DNA of 64,000 nt from JAGLOK01 sp963676355 (GTDB lineage Bacteria > Bacillota > Clostridia > Christensenellales > UMGS416): contig OY781093.1 of assembly GCA_963676355.1 (NCBI GenBank), forward strand, positions 1,736,001 through 1,800,000, written 5' to 3'. The position numbers and the translations under genes are program-made. Below are positions 44,155 to 53,070 of this stretch, piece by piece. The notes beneath the pieces are model-generated. The model saw only the letters and a list, made by a program, of their open reading frames with translations. It did no database searches and was not told the DNA's origin. Every line of letters starts with the position of its first letter. Within the stretch, counting starts at the first letter, position 1.

Positions 44155-46572
44155 ATGCAATACGGACATTTTGACAATGATAATCGCGAATATGTTATTA
44201 CAACACCGGAAACACCATATCCGTGGATAAACTACTTTGGCTTGGAAAACTTTTTCTCGCTGTATTCAAACACGGCAAGCGGATATTGCTTTTATAAAGA
44301 CGCACGTATGCGTCGCATTTTGCGCTATCGATATAATGATGCACCGGCAACTAATGCGGGAAGGTATTTTTACATTAAAGACGGCGATGAAATTTATAAC
44401 ATTGCAAAATATCCGACAAAAACAAAGCTTGATGCCTACGAATGCCGTCATGGATTAAGCTATAGCAAGATATCTTCTGAAAAAAATGGCATGAAACTAA
44501 GCCAGACTTCATATGTGCCGCTTGGAATGGAGTGCGAGGTAAATGCTATATCGCTTAAAAACGACTCACCAGATCCAAAGACTATAAAGGTGTTTTCCTA
44601 CTTTGAGTTTTGCTTGTGGGACGCATGGGATGACATGACAAACTTTCAGCGCAACTACTCCACAGGACAGGTTGCAGTGGAAGGCAACTTTATATACCAC
44701 CTTACGGAATACCGCGAGCGTCGCAATCATTATGCCTATCTTTGGTGCAGTGAGGATATCGCGGGCTTTGACACAGACCGTGAGAGCTTTTTAGGATTAT
44801 ATAACGGCTATGAAGCGCCACAGGCGGTAGCAGAAGGCAAGTCCACAAACTCAGTGGCACACGGCTGGGCACCGATTGCTTCCCAAAGCGTGGAGGTAAC
44901 CCTTGCACCGGGCGAGCAAAAAGAGATAATCTGGGCGCTTGGATATATCGAAAATGACGAGGATAAAAAGTTTATCGATGGCAAACCGAATTTATCAAAA
45001 GCGCAGATGGCTGTTAAAGCATTTGAGGAAGACAAAGCTGTAGAAAAACAGATTGCAGGGCTTAAAGCTTATTGGGATGACGTTCTTTCAAATTACAGCA
45101 TTGACTGTGAGGACGAAAAGCTTTCTACTATGATAAACATCTGGAATCAGTATCAGTGCATGGTGACATTCCATATGTCTAGAAGCGCATCGTTTTTTGA
45201 AAGTGGAGTAGGACGTGGCATGGGATTTCGCGACTCCAATCAGGATATTTTGGGCTTCGTTCACCAGATACCAGAAAAGGCACGCGAGCGCTTAATCGAC
45301 CTTGCGGCAACGCAATTTTTGGATGGCTCAGTATATCATCAATATCAACCGCTGACCAAAAAGGGCAACGCCGACATCGGTGGTGGATTCAATGACGATC
45401 CGCTGTGGTTAATCCTTGCGGTTATAACATATGTGAAGGAAACGGGTGATTATTCGCTATTATCTGAGCACGTGAAGTTTGAAGACAAAGAGGATGCAAC
45501 CATGCTTGATCATTTGTTTTCATCATTTAATCATGTGGTAAACAACAAAGGACCGCACGGTTTGCCACTTATAGGACGCGCGGACTGGAACGACTGCTTG
45601 AATCTCAACTGTCATTCCAAAAATCCGGGCGAATCCTTTCAGACATACGGCACAGCCGACGGACGTGTGGCAGAAAGCAATATGATTGCAGGGCTTTTCG
45701 TTTATGCTGGGGATATGTTTTCTGAGCTTCTTGAAAAACTGGACAAAAAAGATGATGTTAAATACGTAGAATCTGAAGTGGACAAAGTGCGCAAGGCTAT
45801 TGATGAGCATGGATGGGACGGCGAATGGTTTACCCGTGCTTATGATGCATATGGCGCGCCTGTAGGCTCAAAAGAATGTGAAGAAGGCAAGATATTCATT
45901 GAGTCGCAAGGATGGTGCGTGATGGCAGGAATCGGCGAGGATGACGGACGCGCACAGCTTGCTATGGAGTCCACCGAAAAGTATCTTGAAACAGAGCATG
46001 GTGTTATTTTGCAGCAGCCTGCTTACTCGAAATATTATGAGAACTTGGGCGAGATATCATCATATCCGCCAGGCTATAAGGAAAACGCAGGCATCTTCTG
46101 CCACAATAACTCTTGGGTGACTTGTGCTCAGGCAAAGCTTGGCATGGGTGATGCGGCATACCGCACATACTCTAAGATTGCGCCTTCCTTTACAAAAGAC
46201 CAGAAACAGCACAGGACTGAGCCTTACGTCTATTCGCAGATGATTGCAGGGCGCGATGCTGCCGACTTTGGCGAGGCGAAAAACTCTTGGCTTACCGGAA
46301 CTGCTTCTTGGTGCTTTGTGGCTGCGTCGCAGTGGATTCTGGGCATTTATCCAGAGCTTGATGGATTGCGTGTTGATCCATGCTTGCCCGAGCATATAAA
46401 AGAGTATACGGTGACAAGAAAATTCCGCGCAACGAAGTATATAATCCGTGTGAAAAACCCTGACAACGCGCAAAAAGGCGTGAAGGAAATGCTTGTGGAT
46501 GGCGTGAAAGTGGAAGGAAACATTGTGCCTGTTAGCGACAAGGCGGAAGTAACGGTTGACGTGTTGATGTAA
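44155..46572 (+). CDS. GH94 phosphorylase, probably cellobiose phosphorylase
   Basis: An 805-residue glycoside hydrolase family 94 enzyme, which splits cellobiose with phosphate to glucose 1-phosphate and glucose and so saves ATP inside the cell. The start at 44155 (MQYGHFDNDNREYVIT) fits the family N-terminus, and AAGGAG lies six bases upstream; frames extending to 44101 add an implausible tail. The length matches known cellobiose phosphorylases (about 810). The general-acid Asp lies in GRADWNDCLN (residues 474-483). GGFNDDPLW and the C-terminal PCLP segment with FRATKYIIRVKNP are also typical. Chitobiose phosphorylase is an alternative, but the locus favours cellobiose. It has no signal peptide. 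Confidence 0.9.
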   Translation: MQYGHFDNDNREYVITTPETPYPWINYFGLENFFSLYSNTASGYCFYKDARMRRILRYRYNDAPATNAGRYFYIKDGDEIYNIAKYPTKTKLDAYECRHGLSYSKISSEKNGMKLSQTSYVPLGMECEVNAISLKNDSPDPKTIKVFSYFEFCLWDAWDDMTNFQRNYSTGQVAVEGNFIYHLTEYRERRNHYAYLWCSEDIAGFDTDRESFLGLYNGYEAPQAVAEGKSTNSVAHGWAPIASQSVEVTLAPGEQKEIIWALGYIENDEDKKFIDGKPNLSKAQMAVKAFEEDKAVEKQIAGLKAYWDDVLSNYSIDCEDEKLSTMINIWNQYQCMVTFHMSRSASFFESGVGRGMGFRDSNQDILGFVHQIPEKARERLIDLAATQFLDGSVYHQYQPLTKKGNADIGGGFNDDPLWLILAVITYVKETGDYSLLSEHVKFEDKEDATMLDHLFSSFNHVVNNKGPHGLPLIGRADWNDCLNLNCHSKNPGESFQTYGTADGRVAESNMIAGLFVYAGDMFSELLEKLDKKDDVKYVESEVDKVRKAIDEHGWDGEWFTRAYDAYGAPVGSKECEEGKIFIESQGWCVMAGIGEDDGRAQLAMESTEKYLETEHGVILQQPAYSKYYENLGEISSYPPGYKENAGIFCHNNSWVTCAQAKLGMGDAAYRTYSKIAPSFTKDQKQHRTEPYVYSQMIAGRDAADFGEAKNSWLTGTASWCFVAASQWILGIYPELDGLRVDPCLPEHIKEYTVTRKFRATKYIIRVKNPDNAQKGVKEMLVDGVKVEGNIVPVSDKAEVTVDVLM

Positions 46573-46674
46573 GTGTAAATCACACGATGATTTGTGAAGT
46601 CGCTTAAAATGCTATCATGTGGTCAAATATTTCGTAGCGATTTGATAGTCTATATTATTGATAATAGCAGAACC

Positions 46675-48155
46675 AAGATGGAGTGCGAGGGAGACAAAGT
46701 CTTCCTCGTATTTAAAGTAGGGAAACTTCTGCGAGGACTTGCTTTGGTCAGGTGAAAGAACAAAATCTACGGAGGAATTAGTTAGTATAAATGCGGTGGA
46801 ATAAAGTGCCTGCGCCGCAATAAGAAGTTTGGGCAATATTCTTTGCTTTGGGATCGCTACCGCTTGGTGTTACTTTTTTAAAAAAGTAACCAAAAGACGC
46901 AACCCCCGACAGGCTTTCTACCTTGTCTGACTGCGTTTATCTTGACTTGGTCGAAGGGGTTGCACCTCCTAAACAAAATGCATCTTTGCGCTATGCAGTT
47001 GTATGGCTTACGGTTTTCGTTCTTGGCTTACGGATTTATACAGCTTGGGTGGAGGGTTATGTAGGAGTTTGATTAAAGTGCAGGCGAGCGAAGCGAGACT
47101 GCCTAAAAAAAGAAAAAAGACTCCTCGCCAGTGCATGGTTAGCAAGAGCAGAAAAACCAGTGCGAGGACTTGCTTTGGCAGGGTGAAAGAAAGAAATCCA
47201 CGGCGGAGTTAGTTAGCATAAATGCGCTGGAAAAAGTGCCTGCGCCTAATAATATAGATGCAAACAGAATTGCAGAGCTTGAATAGCGAAATCACTTTGC
47301 TTATTTTATAGTATAAAGCAGATTTTGATTGCGCAGTCGACGCACCTCCCATTTAGGGGAGGGGAACCGCGCGGAGCGTGGTGGAGGGGTTTAATAAAGC
47401 AAGCGTTCGGGGGGATTGGATGCAACCCCTCTGTCCTTCGGACATCTCCCCTCACTAGGGGCGATAGCGCTGGCGTGAGTGTTAATTTGGAAGCGCAGGC
47501 GAGCGAACGAACCCTTTTGGGAAGTTAGTTAGCATAAATGCGCTGGAAAAAGTGCCTGAGCCTAATAATATAGATGCAAACAGAATTGCAGAGCTTGAAT
47601 AGCGAAATCACTTTGCTTATTTTATAGTATAAAGCAGATTTTGATTGCGCAGTCGACGCACCTCCCATTTAGGGGAGGGGAACCGCGCGGAGCGTGGTGG
47701 AGGGGTTTAATAAAGCAAGCTTTGGGGTGGTCGACTTGCAACCCCTCTGTCCTTCGGACATCTCCCTTCATTAGGGGCGATAGCGTTGACATGAATGTTA
47801 ATTTAAAGTGCAGGCGAGCGAAGCGAGACTGCCTAAAAAACAAAAAACATTTTCCGAGCGAGCAGTTGGTTAGCAAGAGCAGAAAAGTTTCTGCGAGGAC
47901 TTGCTTTAGTTAGGTGAAAGAGCTAATGTTTTGGAGAAGTTAGTTAGCATAAATGCGGTGAGATAAATTGTCTGTGCCTCATAACATGGATGTAAACAGG
48001 AGTGCATAGCTTGAATAGCAAAATCACTTTACTTGTTTTATTTTCTACAGCAAATTTTAATTGCACAGTCGACGCACCTCCCATTTAGGGGAGGGGAACC
48101 GCGCGAAGCGTGGTGGAGGGGTTTAATAAAGCAAGCGTTCGGGGGATTGGCTAAA
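46675..48155 (+). repeat. Repeat block 7, with three B modules in series
   Basis: Starts with diverged module I (46685-46715), E, D (46865-47000), A (47080-47200), E, H, B (47331-47392) and C (47424-47470). Two shorter repeat units of C-(A)-E-H-B follow: 47424-47708, with B at 47647-47708, and 47740-48124, with B at 48063-48124. These two units share their H segments nearly perfectly (47266-47345 and 47582-47660), including the AGAATTGCAGAGCTT that also ends the DUF559 gene at 55.9 kb. After the last B the next C is missing. The whole gap between GH94 and the peptidase gene is repeat or AT-rich spacer. Confidence 0.87.
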
Positions 48156-48403
48156 TCTAGCCGCAAAAATATACGTTTTAAAAAGAAATATCCTGATAAA
48201 ACATCGCAAAAGAGGTTAATCTGAAAAAATAATAAACTCCTTGTAAATATAACAAAATACTCGTTGTTATAAGAAGAGTTCACTGATATAATTTTGATAT
48301 TCACGAAAAAAAATATATATAACAAAGTGAAAAAGAGTGGGTTAAGAGTTGAATAATAGTGTGTTTTCAATACAAAAATATTGTACTGATTTCAGGAGCT
48401 AAG

Positions 48404-49033
48404 ATGAAAGTATCACTATTGACCAGTGGATTCCCAGAAGGATTCACACAAGATTTTACAGACTGCGTTACAAGACATTATGATGGGGGCACATTTTTAT
48501 TTGTAGCATCGGATTTCGATGTTCACAACATAACAGATAAGTATGCAGGCATATTTACCGACATGTTTAAAAAAGCGGGTGTTGAGTTTGAAGATGTACA
48601 TATACTGGACAGCAGAATGCCTAAGGATGAAGCGAAAGAGCATATAGAAAATGCAGGCATTGTGTGGCTTACAGGCGGTGACACGCTAAAGCAGATTTCT
48701 TATATAAAAGAGTATGAATTGATTGATTCACTTAAAAATCGTAATGGGCTTACTATCGGAATTAGCGCAGGGTCTATTAACATGGCAAAAAAAGCGGTGC
48801 TTGCACGCGATCCAAGAGAAGATATTGAAGAGCTTCAGGTATATGATGGAATAGGCCGTGTGGATATAAACATTGAGCCGCATTTAAACGATGCCGACAG
48901 TGAGCACCTTTGGGATGTTATAGAGGCATCAAATGTAGAAACGATTTATGGTTTATTTGACGGTGCTTTTGTTGAAGTCATAGACGATGAAGCAATGTTT
49001 TATGGTGATTATATTAAGTATATAAAGTGCTAA
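48404..49033 (+). CDS. Peptidase S51-like protein (dipeptidase E family)
   Basis: A 209-residue protein of the class-I glutamine-amidotransferase-like peptidase S51 family. The start at 48404 follows CAGGAG with five bases spacing; an in-frame ATG at 48359 lacks a site. The nucleophile elbow is GISAGS with Ser121, GIVWLTGGDTLKQ is the conserved Gly-Gly motif before it, and NIEPHLND carries the expected His. E. coli PepE cleaves Asp-X dipeptides; many Bacillota relatives are uncharacterised. The protein is cytosolic and probably transcribed alone from a TG-A-TATAAT box about 110 bases upstream. Confidence 0.85.
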   Translation: MKVSLLTSGFPEGFTQDFTDCVTRHYDGGTFLFVASDFDVHNITDKYAGIFTDMFKKAGVEFEDVHILDSRMPKDEAKEHIENAGIVWLTGGDTLKQISYIKEYELIDSLKNRNGLTIGISAGSINMAKKAVLARDPREDIEELQVYDGIGRVDINIEPHLNDADSEHLWDVIEASNVETIYGLFDGAFVEVIDDEAMFYGDYIKYIKC

Positions 49034-49042
49034 AGCAAAGCT

Positions 49043-49540
49043 TTATTGTGCAAGTTCTTTAAGGGCATCGCCGGTTAGTCTGTAGGTGGTCCATTCATCC
49101 ATGGGAACGGCTCCAAGCGATTTGTAGAATTTGATTGAAGGTTCGTTCCAGTCAAGGCATGCCCATTCAAGCCTGCCGCAGTCTCTTTGGACGGTGAGCT
49201 TTGCGAGATATTTCAGCATGATTTTCCCAAAGCCTTTGCCGCGCATTTCAATATCCACAAATAGATCTTCAAGATAGATGCCGGGCTTTCCGACGAAAGT
49301 GGAGAAGTTGTGAAAAAACAGCATGAAGCCAATGGGCTTTCCTTTATATTCGCCGATAATGACCTCTGCGACATTTCTATTAAACAAGCTGTCCAAAAGA
49401 ATCTCCTCTGTGGCTTGCACGTCATCCTGCATATTTTCGTATTCTGCAAGTTTTTTTATAAATGAAAGCACAAGGCCCGTATCATTGGGTGTTGCAAATC
49501 TTAAATTGAATTGGCTATTTTCTGTTTTTGTAAGTTCCAT
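49043..49540 (-). CDS. GNAT acetyltransferase, diamine/spermidine acetyltransferase-like
   Basis: A 165-residue GNAT enzyme. The acetyl-CoA site is MRGKGFGKIML (the R-G-x-G-x-G loop). IYLEDLFVD before it and RLEWACLDWNEPSIKFYKSLGA after it are close to the SSAT (spermidine/thialysine acetyltransferase) subgroup, whose conserved WNxxxxxFY segment is clear. It is likely to acetylate a small amine. It converges on the peptidase-like gene with nine bases between stop codons. An AGAGAG ribosome site precedes the ATG. Confidence 0.85.
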   Translation of the reverse strand: MELTKTENSQFNLRFATPNDTGLVLSFIKKLAEYENMQDDVQATEEILLDSLFNRNVAEVIIGEYKGKPIGFMLFFHNFSTFVGKPGIYLEDLFVDIEMRGKGFGKIMLKYLAKLTVQRDCGRLEWACLDWNEPSIKFYKSLGAVPMDEWTTYRLTGDALKELAQ

Positions 49541-49648
49541 AAATATACTCTCTTTTTGTTTGATTTTGTTATGATAACACAGCTAAATATCTGTGTAAAA
49601 CAGACTGCCATCTGCAGTGTTTAATATCTTTAGAATTTATAGCATTGG

Positions 49649-50101
49649 TTATTTGTCTTTTGTATCAATCAGCGCAAGATATATTATTTTATTATCTTCT
49701 GTGATTTTATACATGCCCAGCGCATCAATATGCTTTACGTACATGGCGCACAATTCATTTGCCATGATTTTGGTGCAGGAAAATGATGGCGACATGAAGT
49801 GTGATATCCCGGTAAACTCCCAGAGTTGTTTTGAAGTTTCTTTGATTTCGGAGCTTGCATTGTTGCTAAATTTATCATCCCATCCCCAAAACCAAGTACG
49901 GCTGTCAAGGCAATAGCATCCCATCAGCATTGTTTTAAATATCAGGCTGTTATCTGTGTTTTTTAGTTCTAGGGTAGTATAGTTGCTGTCATATGTGCAG
50001 TTATCAAAGGTGTCCAGCTTAAACCATTTTCTAAGCGTTCTTTGCTTTTTGGTTAAAAGCATGTTCGATGCGTTTATAAACTTGTTCAAATCAGTAGTCA
50101 T
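49649..50101 (-). CDS. Small protein of unknown function, DUF6882-like
   Basis: A 150-residue cytosolic protein. The centre reads CYCLDSRTWFWGWDDKF followed by a long helix and HFMSPSFSC, then ELCAMYVKHIDALGMYKI with a final strand. The W-x-W-G-W element and the helix after it resemble the DUF6882 group of small proteins; I offer this as a weak likeness. No catalytic motif is evident. AAGGAC lies ten bases before the ATG, and a TATAAT box sits further upstream on the same strand. Confidence 0.65.
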   Translation of the reverse strand: MTTDLNKFINASNMLLTKKQRTLRKWFKLDTFDNCTYDSNYTTLELKNTDNSLIFKTMLMGCYCLDSRTWFWGWDDKFSNNASSEIKETSKQLWEFTGISHFMSPSFSCTKIMANELCAMYVKHIDALGMYKITEDNKIIYLALIDTKDK

Positions 50102-50236
50102 TTTAGAGTGTCCTTATAGTAGTGCATTTTATTTTTGGGTATTATAGCACAACGATATATAAATAAAAAATGTTAAAATAGTAATATATTCAATATAGTT
50201 TACACATTAAAAGAGACTGAATTCCTTTATTTATTA

Positions 50237-50251
50237 TGCTACAATATGAAA
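50237..50251 (+). promoter_or_regulatory. Leaderless extended -10 promoter of the inositol-phosphatase-family gene
   Basis: TG-C-TACAAT (50237-50245) is followed by exactly six bases and the ATG at 50252. The upstream ATG at 50246 touches the -10 box and cannot be in a transcript starting here. Confidence 0.65.
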
Positions 50252-51019
50252 ATGAAAAATTTATCTGAAATAATAAAAACTGTTTCAAAAACAGCCGAAC
50301 TTATCGACCGCGAAAAGCGCTCGAATGAGTTCTATAAAAAGAGCGATTTTAATTTCGTGACAGCTGTGGACTTAAAAGTGCAGGACTTTTTAAAAGAGGA
50401 GCTTTTAAGGATTGAACCCGGCGTTTTTATGCTCTCGGAGGAGTCTGATGAAGCGGTTGATTTATCCCGCCCTGCATGGGTGCTTGACCCTGTGGATGGT
50501 ACGACAAATCTAATGCACGGTCACCATGAATATTGTGTATCACTTGCCCTGTGGGACGGAAGCGATTTTAAACTGGGTGTGATTTTTAATCCCGTAACCG
50601 GTGAGATGTTTTCAGCCGAGAGGGGAGCAGGCGCGTATCTTGGAGATGAACGTATAACAGTCTCTGAAACTGCGACACTGGAAGATAGTTTGATCGCCGT
50701 TGAGACCGCGCCTTACAATAAGGAGCTTACCGCATCAAGCTTTGGCAAAATCGCTGATGTTTTTTCAAAATGTCGCGACATTCGCTGTGTTGGCTCTTCC
50801 GCCCTTGACTTAGCGTATGTGGCCTGTGGCCGCATGGATGGGTATTTTACTCAGATTTTGTGGCAGTGGGATTGGGCGGCCGGTGCTGTTATATTGCAAG
50901 AAGCCGGCGGCGTAGCAACTAATTGGGCGGGCAAACCACTTTCTCTTACTGATGAAATTACTTCGCTTGTTGCCGGCAATGAGCGGATACATGAAGTTTT
51001 GCTTGGGATGATGGAGTAG
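50252..51019 (+). CDS. Inositol monophosphatase family protein
   Basis: A 255-residue magnesium-dependent sugar phosphatase of the SuhB/IMPase superfamily. The metal sites are visible: the Glu in LSEESDE, WVLDPVDGTTNLMHG (Asp, Asp and the GT-T loop) and the C-terminal WDWAAGAVILQEAGG Asp. Substrates may be inositol phosphate, fructose bisphosphate or PAP; the motif alone does not decide. The start at 50252 is chosen on promoter grounds. Neighbours are unrelated, and the gene is followed within 25 bases by repeat-rich sequence with no clear terminator. Confidence 0.9.
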   Translation: MKNLSEIIKTVSKTAELIDREKRSNEFYKKSDFNFVTAVDLKVQDFLKEELLRIEPGVFMLSEESDEAVDLSRPAWVLDPVDGTTNLMHGHHEYCVSLALWDGSDFKLGVIFNPVTGEMFSAERGAGAYLGDERITVSETATLEDSLIAVETAPYNKELTASSFGKIADVFSKCRDIRCVGSSALDLAYVACGRMDGYFTQILWQWDWAAGAVILQEAGGVATNWAGKPLSLTDEITSLVAGNERIHEVLLGMME

Positions 51020-51044
51020 CTTTGTCTTGGTGAACTATAATAGT

Positions 51045-52300
51045 AGTGCGGTGTTTTGGGTGATTGGCTTTAAACCCCTCTGTCCTTCGGACATCTCCCT
51101 TTGCTAGGGGCGAGAGCGTTGGTGTGAGTGTTAATTTTAAAGCGCAGGTTAGCAAACGAATCCTTCTTAGAAGTTAGCTAATATAAATGCGGTGAGATAA
51201 AGTGTCTGCGCCGCAATAAGAAGCTCGGGTAATATTCTTTGCTTTGGGATCGTTACACTCGTTTCCTACTTTGTGAGCACAAAGTAGGGCAAAAGCGCGA
51301 ACGCCTCAACCGTTTTCTATCTTGGCTAACTGCTTTTATCGGCTGGTTGAAGGGTTCGCATTTCTTTTTACTAAAGTTTGGTGGAACGCTCTGCGGAGCT
51401 GAAATTAGATAAAATGCTTTAAAGCGAAGAATGACTTTCTTTCTCTGCTGATGATTTGGGATATCTCTTGATGGAAAGGTTTGATTAAAGCGCAGGCGAG
51501 CGAAGCGAGACTGCCTAAAAAACAAAAACATTTTCCGAGCGAGCAGTTGGCTGGCAAGAGCAGAAAAGCCAGTGCGAGGACTTGCTTTGGCAGGGTGAAA
51601 GAACGAAACCTTTTGGTTAGTTAGCATAACTGCGGTGGGATAAAGTGGCTATGCCTCATAATATGGATGCAAACAGAAGTACAAAGTTTGAGTAGCAAAA
51701 TCACTTTGCTTATTCTATAGTATAAAGTAGATTTTGATTGCGCAGTCGACGCACCTCCCATTTAGGGGAGGGGAACCGCGCGAAGCGTGGTGGAGGGGTT
51801 TAATAAAGCAAGCATTTAGTTTGATTGGTTTGCAACCCCTCTGTCCTTCGGACATCTCCCCTCGCTAGGGGCGATAGCGTTGAAATGAATGTTAATTTTA
51901 AAAGCGCAGGCGAGCGAAGCGAGACTGCCAAAGAAAAGAAAAAAATTTTCCGAGCGAGCAGTTGGCTGGCAAGAGCAGAAAAGTCTCTGCGAGGACTTGC
52001 TTTGGTTGTATGAAAGAACGAAACCTTTTGGAAAGTTGGTTAGTGTAAATGCAGTGAGTAAAGTGCCTGCTTCTCATAATATGGATGCAAACAGAAGTTA
52101 AGAACTTGAGTAGCAAAATCACTTTACTTGTTTTATTTTCTACAGCAAATTTTAATTGCGCAGTCGACGCACCTCCCATTTAGGGGAGGGGAACCGCGCG
52201 GAGCGTGGTGGAGGGGTTTAATAAAGCAAGCATTTAGTTTGATTGGTTTGCAACCCCTCTGTCCTTCGGACATCTCTCCTCACTAGGGGCGATAGCGTTG
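51045..52300 (+). repeat. Repeat block 8 (C-E-D'-A-E-H-B-C-A-E-H-B-C)
   Basis: Fills the gap between the inositol-phosphatase gene and the cold-shock region. C (51073-51120), E, D' (51265-51430), A (51490-51600), E, H and B (51740-51801) form one long unit. A second unit without D follows: C (51834-51880), A (51900-52015), E, H, B (52158-52219), and a last truncated C (52252-52300). The D' at 51265-51359 is a clean example of the two-hairpin structure. The B-to-C interval is 32 bases in both cases. All parts are in + orientation. Confidence 0.87.
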
Positions 52301-52684
52301 GCAAGAGCAAGTCGAAATATTAAACCTAGCGACTCAACAATAGAGATGTTAACCCTGATTTTCTGCTGGACAGAAACACAAAACCAGACGTTTTTAGACT
52401 AGCAAAAAGCAGAGAAACTCCCCAAAACAAAAACCAATAATGCCCTAAAAACACCCCGAAAATGCCATACATTCCCAAATAAACTACTTTTAAGAACATT
52501 TTTCAATTATTTTTCTCAATTATATTGACTTTCGCCTTTAATCATGATATAAATAGCAAGCACTTAAATTAAAGTATTTGTATAATAAAAATTAGCATTT
52601 TAACACTGCATTAGCATTGCATAACATCCTAAATTTATTGACAGTATAATATGATTTAAGAATAAATTTTGGAGGCATAACATT
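52301..52684 (+). promoter_or_regulatory. Promoter and long leader of the cold-shock gene
   Basis: The first 200 bases are unique AT-rich sequence without a gene. TTGACT (52525-52530), a 17-base spacer and TATAAA (52548-52553, with an extended TG at 52545) form a strong promoter. The start near 52560 gives a leader of about 125 bases, a length typical of cold-shock genes whose leaders act as RNA thermosensors. Confidence 0.65.
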
Positions 52685-52882
52685 ATGCAAGGTAAAGTAA
52701 AATGGTTTAATTCACAAAAAGGCTACGGATTCATCGAAGGACAAGACGGAACAGATGCTTTTGCGCATCATTCACAGATCATGGGTTCAGGCTTCAAGAA
52801 TCTTGAAGAAGGCCAAGATGTTGAATATTCAGTAGTACAGGGTCCTAAAGGTCCTCAGGCTGAAAACATTCAGGTAATCTAA
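52685..52882 (+). CDS. Cold-shock protein, CspA family
   Basis: A 65-residue single cold-shock domain that binds single-stranded RNA or DNA and melts mRNA structure. RNP1 is KGYGFIEG and RNP2 reads DAFAHHS. The more usual RNP2 is VFVHF/VHFS, so two hydrophobic positions and the aromatic after His are changed, which may lower or alter nucleic-acid affinity. The start follows an ideal GGAGG site. The leader is long, and a strong terminator follows. Confidence 0.95.
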   Translation: MQGKVKWFNSQKGYGFIEGQDGTDAFAHHSQIMGSGFKNLEEGQDVEYSVVQGPKGPQAENIQVI

Positions 52883-52903
52883 GCTATAAACTAGACTGAA
52901 AAC

Positions 52904-52935
52904 AGCTCTCAACCATATGGTTGGGAGCTTTTTTG
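52904..52935 (+). terminator. Rho-independent terminator of the cold-shock gene
   Basis: An eleven-pair stem, AGCTCTCAACC (52904-52914) with GGTTGGGAGCT (52919-52929), a four-base loop and then six T. Confidence 0.92.
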
Positions 52936-53070
52936 TTGCATAAAAAAGAAAGAGTACAGCAAACGAGTCTCATACAAAATAGCTTAAATAATCATAATTT
53001 GTTCACACTTTCATGATATTCTTTCAAAAATGTATCTATAAAATAAAGTTATATTATAGATTAACTTTTC

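Noticed and set aside
47325..47528. Open frames such as those containing THLPFRGGEPRGAWW (also at 47641-47913, 48033-48224, 62907-63113)
   Set aside because: They are translations of repeat modules B and C, recur in the same form at every copy, lack ribosome sites and are broken by small changes between copies.
47331..48124. Regularly recurring modules considered as a CRISPR array
   Set aside because: Units are hundreds of bases long, the spacers are themselves repeated, and no cas gene is present.
51253..51627. Minus-strand frame of 124 codons over module D' and A (similar at 43077-43328, 56226-56423)
   Set aside because: It is the antisense reading of the structured repeats. Similar frames appear wherever D' occurs, and hairpin covariation explains the conservation better than coding.
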